A DNA stretch of 64,000 nucleotides from Monosporascus cannonballus (Eukaryota > Ascomycota > Sordariomycetes > Xylariales): NCBI GenBank assembly GCA_004154925.1, contig QJNS01000033.1:62001-126000 (forward strand), in the 5' to 3' direction. The notes beneath the pieces were generated by a model that made no database searches, was not told the DNA's origin, and saw nothing but the letters and a program-made list of their open reading frames with translations. This document shows, piece after piece, positions 57,800-64,000 of the stretch. The position numbers and the translations under genes are program-made. How positions within the stretch are numbered: position 1 is the stretch's first letter; the number at the start of each line of letters is the position of its first letter.

Positions 57800-58192
57800 T
57801 GTTACGACCTGACAAGCCACGGCCTCCAGGAACGGTTGCAACGGAGAAGGCCAAGAAAACTATGTGGATCAGGTCACGTGATAGATCACCAACTCACTGG
57901 TGGTAAGCCAGTGAGCCGGATTACCAACTTACTGGTGGTGAGCCAGTAAGCCGGATTACCAATTTACTGGTGGTAATTTAGCTAAAAGAAAAGGATATAT
58001 ATATTTATTAATTTTATAGTTTAGATAATTTTAGCTTGCAATATAATATTATTATTTAAAATACTTTTAGCATTATAAAACGTAATATGTTATTATATTT
58101 ATTATTTAGATTTTTATAATATTTTTGTTAATATAAATTTGTTATTTTAAGGTTTAATAATTAGTTAAATTATTTAGCTGTTATACGTTACA
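57800..58192 (+). repeat. 5' LTR of a Ty3/gypsy chromovirus
   Basis: Begins TGTTACGACCTGACAAGCC and ends ATACGTTACA, giving TG...CA termini in near-inverted form (TGTTACG/CGTTACA) and a length of 393 bp. The first about 180 bp keep normal composition; the rest is AT-rich. It contains the 35-bp tandem repeats. No 3' partner lies within the window, as expected if the element continues past 64,000. Confidence 0.65.
57888..57978. repeat. 35-bp tandem repeats, each a hairpin, in the LTR
   Basis: Two full units (57888-57922, 57923-57957) and a partial third (to 57978). Each full unit is a perfect 8-bp stem with a 7-nt loop: CTCACTGG/CCAGTGAG in unit 1 and CTTACTGG/CCAGTAAG in unit 2. The paired change keeps the stem but is also what symmetrical CpA-to-TpA mutation would give. 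Confidence 0.85.
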
Positions 58193-61100
58193 AGTTTTTG
58201 TTTAATAGTACCGTTAAATTCTGAGTAATATTTAATATTGTTAAAATGTCGAACAATATTTAAGAAATTTTTATTTAATAACTTTAAGTTCGAATTCGGA
58301 AATTAAAAAAAGAAATTTAATAACTTAGGGTTACGCCTGTCTAACCTTTTTTCGTTCGCATAAAGTCGAAGAAACCAGAACTTTACGATAAAAAAGATAA
58401 CCTTTAAACTTTTTTGATTTAGGTACGAGTTTACTTTTATTTCCTAGACCTTAATAACCTAGCGGATATGGTTTTAATAATAGGAACATGCCTGATAAGA
58501 AATGCAATTAATTAATTTGAATTTATTATGAAAAATTTTCTGGAAATAAGAAAAATAAATAAAAAAAATTTTATTAACGAAATTTTTTTAACTTATACCA
58601 ATTTCGAAAATAAAGTACGCAATAATTTCGGTAATCCGGATAAAAAGTAATTAACGGCTTAATAATTTTTATAATTCCGATAAAAAAATTTATATTTAAA
58701 TATGCTATAACTTTTAAAACTTTTATAATTAAGGCCGGATGGGAAAATAATAAGGCTAATACTTTTATCGATATATTTTATAAAAAGCTAAAGCATAATA
58801 TAAAAAATGAAATTATTTGGATTAAACGATTAATTACTTTAAACCGATATATTATAAAAGTAATTAAGATTAATAATTAATAATTTAAGAAATAATAAGA
58901 GAAAAAAAGATAATACGTTTTACGTTCGGGATATAATAAATTTAACTAGGGAAAAAAACGAGACGTACTTTTTATTTCTTATGGAATAACGTTAGGACTT
59001 ATGGAACTTAGCGTTACTTATTAATAAAATTGGAGTTAAATTAAATGTTTTAATTGCGGTAAGATAAGATATAAAGTTTATAAATATAAGAAATCCAAAA
59101 AGTTATAATAAGATAATTAAATCCCTATACTAAAAGGATAAGCTAGGAATAATTAAGAAAATAATAACAAAGTTATTAATATAATCCGAACTAAATATAT
59201 ATTAGGTTTATAATGAAAGGTTTAATAAGGATTATTACGATAAAAGATTTAACGAAAAATGCGAAAAGCTAGAAAATTCATTTAATAAATATTGCAAATA
59301 TAATAAGAAATGTTATAAGGATAATTATGTAAATATTAAAATTGGATAGAAAAAGTTTGTCCCGAAACCCTTAATCGATACGGCAAAATATATGCTATAT
59401 AATGTCGACGACGAGAATATCCCGATTACGAAAAATAAAAATAATATATTTATATATAAATTACCTATATGTATTACGAAGACTTGAATTTTCCATACCG
59501 TATTAAATATAATAAAAATAATAAGTAATAATATTAACAATTTCGAATTATAGCCCCAGAAAATGTCCAATAATTGGCCAAAGCAGAAAGTTGGCCTAAA
59601 GAAAAATAATACCTATAAAAAAACCCCGTTTATTATTATGGATAATATAATTATTAAACAGAAAAAGAATTAATTTAACGTACGGTAAAAAATATTATTA
59701 GAAAGTTATTACGGATTTCCATTTTTAATTAATATTTATTACGGACTTTTAAGAAAAAAAAGTTATTAAAGAAAAAATACGTTGATTTATAAGAAATCTT
59801 TAAAATAATAGTTAAAATAACGTATAATGGGATGTAATCGTAAATATAAAAAATAATTTATTTAATAGGGAAAAGAATTATAAAAAAATTAAAAATAATT
59901 AATACGGTTTAAAGCAATAGTACGCCGATAATAACGACAAATATAACAGTTTAACGCGTTAAACGAAAAAATATAAATAAAGCTTAATAAATTTAAACGG
60001 GAATTAAAAAAAGAAAATTATTTATAAAAAAGTTACGAAATAACGAAACCCAGAGAAATTAAAAGGAATTTTTAAAAAAGTTTTAAACGTAATAATAAAA
60101 AACGTTAATAACCTTATTACTTTGGATATACGAATCGGAACGTACTGGTATACCGTAATAATAAATTACGGAACTTTAAGCGGATATTATATTATACTAA
60201 ATATGGTTAATAAGTTTAAATTATTATAAAAACATAAATTAAAACCTTATATAGCGATAAATGCCGAAAGTTAAAAATTCGCTTATAATAATGGAAAAAT
60301 TATACGTAAAATTAATTATTTCGAAAATTTTATTTAAGGATAATATTAAATAATTAATTTTAATATTATTTTATTCGGGAATTACGATATAATCTTAAAA
60401 TTATTATGGATACGTTAATACGAAATATTAATTAAAAGCAAAATTAATTAAGTAAAATTCATTTTATACCTTATTAATAAATAAAAAAAGAAAAAATTAA
60501 AATTTTAATATTTAATCGATAATAACGACAAATATAGGCATAAAGATATAATAAATATTTTATTACTTAAAGGAATAAGATATAAAAAAACGGGTATTAA
60601 AGAAAAATATAACGTATCGTTATTATTATTAAAGCGAAATTAAAGTAATTAAATAATAATTTAGAATAATAAAAATAATAATTTAAAAATTTTGAAAATT
60701 TAATTAATATATTATTATAATATTTTAGATATAAGCAGCTTTTTAGAAAAAAACTTAATACGAAATTATTAGAATATAGCGAATAAAATTATGAGATTGT
60801 TTTTAAGGAAGGATTTTCGACAAAGTTTTACCTTATTTATAACTTTAGTAAAAATGAATTACGTATTTTTAAAGAATATTTGGAAAATCGGTTAAAAAAG
60901 GATGGATTTAACCTTTGAAATTATTAACAGAATATCCAATGTTTTTCGTACCTAAAAAAATGGAAAATTACGACTTATGGTTAATTATTAATAATTAAAT
61001 ATTATTTTTTTTGATTACGGAAATAAAAAACCGATTTTACGGAATTAATGGTTTATAGTATTTGATTTTAAAAATAAATATAATTTTATTAAGATTAAGA

Positions 61101-64000
61101 AAGGATACGAATGGAAAATAGCTTTTAAAACGAAATATGGATTATTTAAGTATTTGGTTATATTAATGGGATTTACGAACGTATTAATAATTTTCCAGCC
61201 AATAGTTAATTACGTATTACAAAAATATTTCGATATTTTCGTTATTTGTTATTTCGACGACATTTTCATTTTTTCGAAAATGAAAAAAGTATACGTAAGA
61301 TACATTTATAAGGGTTTTTAAGTTTTATAGGACGTAAGGTTATTTGTTAACGTAAAAAAGAATTAGTTTTATATATAAAAAGTAGAATATTTGGGACATA
61401 TTATTATTTTAGGATATATTAAGATAAACATTAAAATAATTATTATAATTATACATTAATAAACGTTAATAACAATTAAGAAAATATAGGTATTCTTTGG
61501 ATTCGCTAATTATTATAAAAAGTTTATTCGAAATTTTAATAAGATAATTATATCCTTAACGAATCTTACGAAAAAAAAAAGAATTTAAATGGACGCCAAA
61601 TACGGAAAAAGTATTTAAGGATATTAAGAATATAATTATTAACGAATTAATATTAATTATGTATAATTTAAACCGTTCCGTTAAGTTAAAAACCGATATT
61701 TCGAATTACGTATTAAACGTAATGATCGGATAACGAAATAATTAAGGCAAATTATATTTTATTGTATTTTTTTCGTATAGGTTAAAAGGAACCAAGTTTA
61801 ATTACGGTATTCCAAATAAAGAATTTATAATTATTATTATGGTATTTTGGGAGTTTAAGCACTTTATAAAAAGAAATTTGTATTAGGTTAAGGTTTATAG
61901 GAATTATTAAAATTTTATCCGATTTATTACGACCAAAAAGTTTATAAGACGATAATTTCGTTATACGGAAAAATTGGCGAATTTCGACTTTGTTATTATT
62001 TACAAAAAAAGATTAGAAAACGGTAAAGCAAATATTTTAAGTAAGCGACCAGATTTCGAAAAAAATTGGTTAAAATTAGCCATATAATTTTCGATATTAT
62101 TATAAAAGGATATTTACGTTTTCGACAAATTACGACAATTCGGGTAGTATTTTACGATATATATTAAAAAATTTAATAACATAACGATAATTTTTCGAAA
62201 AATCGAAAAATGAATAAGATATAAGTTTTAAAGGAATATTAGAAAGATTTAGTACGAAAAATATACGAATATTAGTTATATAGATATTTAGGGATCCATA
62301 AGACCTTAAAACGATTTTAACGCATATATTCCTTTTTTAAAAGAAAATTAACGGTATAAAAAATTATATGGCAATATGATGTTTACGTTAAAACAAAGGT
62401 TTAATAACATAAGCCATACGGAGAATTACAGTTATTACCAGTTATAAAACGATTATGGTATTTAGTTATATTTAACTTTATTATTAAATTTTTTATATCA
62501 AAAGATTTAATTACGGAAATATATTATAATAATATTCTTATAATAATTAACCGATTTACGAATTTTTTTCATTCTATTATAAGAATATAGACGCCGAATA
62601 AATGGCATATATTTTTTTAAATACGTTTTTAGTATATCCGGATTATTAATAAAAATTATATTAGATAAAGGATTAATATTTGTATTAAAATTTTGGTAAG
62701 GCTTTATGGCATAAATCGGCCTAAATTATAAATGATCTAACGTATTTAAACCATAAATAAATAGATAAATAAAATAAATAAATTAAATTTTGGAACTTCA
62801 CTTATAATGTTATATTAATTACGAATAAAATAATTAGATTAAAAAATTATTAATTATATAATTAGTTTATAATATTAATTATTACGAAAATATTAAGATA
62901 ATATTTGCGAACGTAAATTTTGGTTTTATTTCACAAATTTATAAGGAAATGCGCGATAACGGTTTAATTAATGTTAAAACAATTTTAACGTTAAAATAAT
63001 TACGATAACTATATTAAGAAATCAAAATAAAACTGGAATTTATACGAAATTAAATAAGTAAATATTATAACCAGAAAAGATTAAAAGGATTAACTTTCGA
63101 AAAGGGAAAAATGGTTTTCTTAGTTATAAAAAACATTTAAATAAAACGACCTAATAAAAAACTTAATATTAAATATATCGATTTATATAAAATCGCCAAA
63201 AAATCCCAGAAAATAATTATTAATTAGAATTTTTACCAAAGGTTAAACTGTATTTAATTTTTTATATTTTCTTATTCAAATTAGCAGCAGATATAATTAA
63301 GGTGTATACGGTATAAAACGACGTAAAAATAAAAGATAAATAAGTATACGAAATGGAAAAAATATTTGATATACGAAAATAAAACGGATTTATTTAGTAC
63401 CTAATTAAATGGAAAAAATACCCAAATTCCGAAAATATTTAAAAATCCGCCAAAAATCTTATTGGCGTTTAACGCCTATAAAAGAACTTTTACTAACAAC
63501 GACGGAACCATACGAAATAATAATATCTTAATTTACGAGATCCACGGAAGGAAACCCTTGATTTACCGTATTCCAATTAATAACGTTTACCTTTTTTAAA
63601 GTCTAAACCTTGATTACGGATTTCGATTTCAATTATGTAAAATTATTAGAATTATTTAAAGATTAAAAAGTATAATTAATAAGTTTCGTATCCTGAGATT
63701 GATAATATTGACGTTAACGACGTATGCAAAAGAAATACGTAAAAGCTTTGGATAAAGATTTTTCGGCTGTTAGCTTTTTTTCTTTTAATTTTTTTTGATT
63801 TTGTGATATAGCGATTAATTATGGAAATAAGGACCCTTATTCCGTTATACGAACGACCTTGACGGACATATTTCTTATAACGAAAAACCCTATTTATTAT
63901 TTAGTAATTAAACTGTTAAACAAAATAAAAAAAATAAGATATCGCGTTAAAACCTTTAAATTTAATTAAATTAGCTAAGGTAAGTCGTTATTCGGATTTG
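58193..64000 (+). mobile_element. RIP-degraded Ty3/gypsy chromovirus internal region (gag-pol)
   Basis: Plus-strand protein remnants occur in canonical gypsy order, all interrupted by stops. A gag zinc knuckle lies at about 59,043-59,093 (KCFNCGKIRYKVYKYKK, with later ligands lost). A protease-like segment is near 60,154-60,225. Reverse transcriptase is near 60,880-61,300, with VPKK, an MGFTNV segment and the catalytic YFDDI at 61250-61264 (Y-x-D-D). An RT-RNase H connection (FFGFANYYKKFIRNF) lies at about 61,493-61,545. Integrase has HKPYGELQLLPV at 62408-62443. A chromodomain at about 63,347-63,464 (YLIKWKKYPNSENI) marks the chromovirus clade, which targets heterochromatin. Stops replace expected Gln and Trp codons (CAG to TAG, TGG to TAA), as RIP produces. 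No functional protein is encoded. The 3' LTR is beyond the window. Confidence 0.85.

Noticed and set aside
59325..59570. 81-codon hydrophobic minus-strand frame
   Set aside because: Antisense of the degraded chromovirus gag-pol region.
36300..64000. Mitochondrial DNA or a bacterial contaminant as the source of the AT-rich half
   Set aside because: No mitochondrial genes, tRNAs or intron cores are visible; chromovirus remnants with RIP-type stops indicate nuclear repeat DNA.
1..64000. CRISPR array, prophage, or secondary-metabolite cluster
   Set aside because: No regular spacer arrays, no phage genes, and no synthase or tailoring enzymes; the genes are unrelated housekeeping and surface proteins.

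Overview
The window looks like nuclear DNA of a filamentous ascomycete (Pezizomycotina, probably a sordariomycete-like genome; the species cannot be read from the sequence). Genes have short spliceosomal introns, about 50-230 bp, with GTRNGT-type donors and CTAAC/CTGA branch sites. The proteins are typical fungal housekeeping factors. A long AT-rich block carries the signature of repeat-induced point mutation (RIP): CpA/TpG are depleted, TpA is abundant, CpG is retained, and retroelement frames are riddled with stops.

Gene-bearing half, 1 to about 36,200. In order: AHA1 Hsp90 co-chaperone (-); a large Pro/Ser-rich coiled-coil protein (+); FMC1 (-) and a mitochondrial EngB-type GTPase (+), divergent from one short intergenic region; SWF1-type DHHC palmitoyltransferase (-); RAP1 telomere protein with BRCT, two Myb-like, ARID-like and RCT regions (+); an unrecognised gene broken by one frameshift (-); a Pth11-like seven-helix receptor (-); a TRF4-type non-canonical poly(A) polymerase (-); an RCC1 Ran exchange factor (-), followed by an unresolved poly-G/N/poly-C gap; a CxC-rich metallothionein-like protein (-); a Cys-rich single-pass membrane protein with a GC-AG intron (-); and a patatin-like phospholipase (+) that appears damaged. 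I joined exons by hand; most junctions preserve both reading frame and family motifs.

AT-rich half, about 36,200 to 64,000. I find no intact gene. It contains two pairs of long diverged direct repeats (A at about 36.92 and 43.05 kb; B at about 41.07 and 44.58 kb) in the interleaved order A-B-A-B, gag-like zinc-knuckle remnants, and a 129-bp element present twice, once inside a repeat-A copy with a TATAAC target duplication. It also has several small islands of normal base composition, one with perfect tRNA-type A and B boxes and one with a 60-codon open frame. From 57,800 a RIP-degraded Ty3/gypsy chromovirus runs off the right edge: 5' LTR, gag knuckle, protease, RT, integrase and chromodomain remnants.

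The genes do not form a pathway or cluster. The best leads are structural: the sharp boundary between gene space and RIP-degraded DNA, with a damaged patatin gene beside it; the 129-bp element and tRNA-like island; hairpin-forming tandem repeats in the chromovirus LTR; the frameshifted gene beside RAP1; and the RAP1 architecture. I did not find a clearly new enzymatic system.
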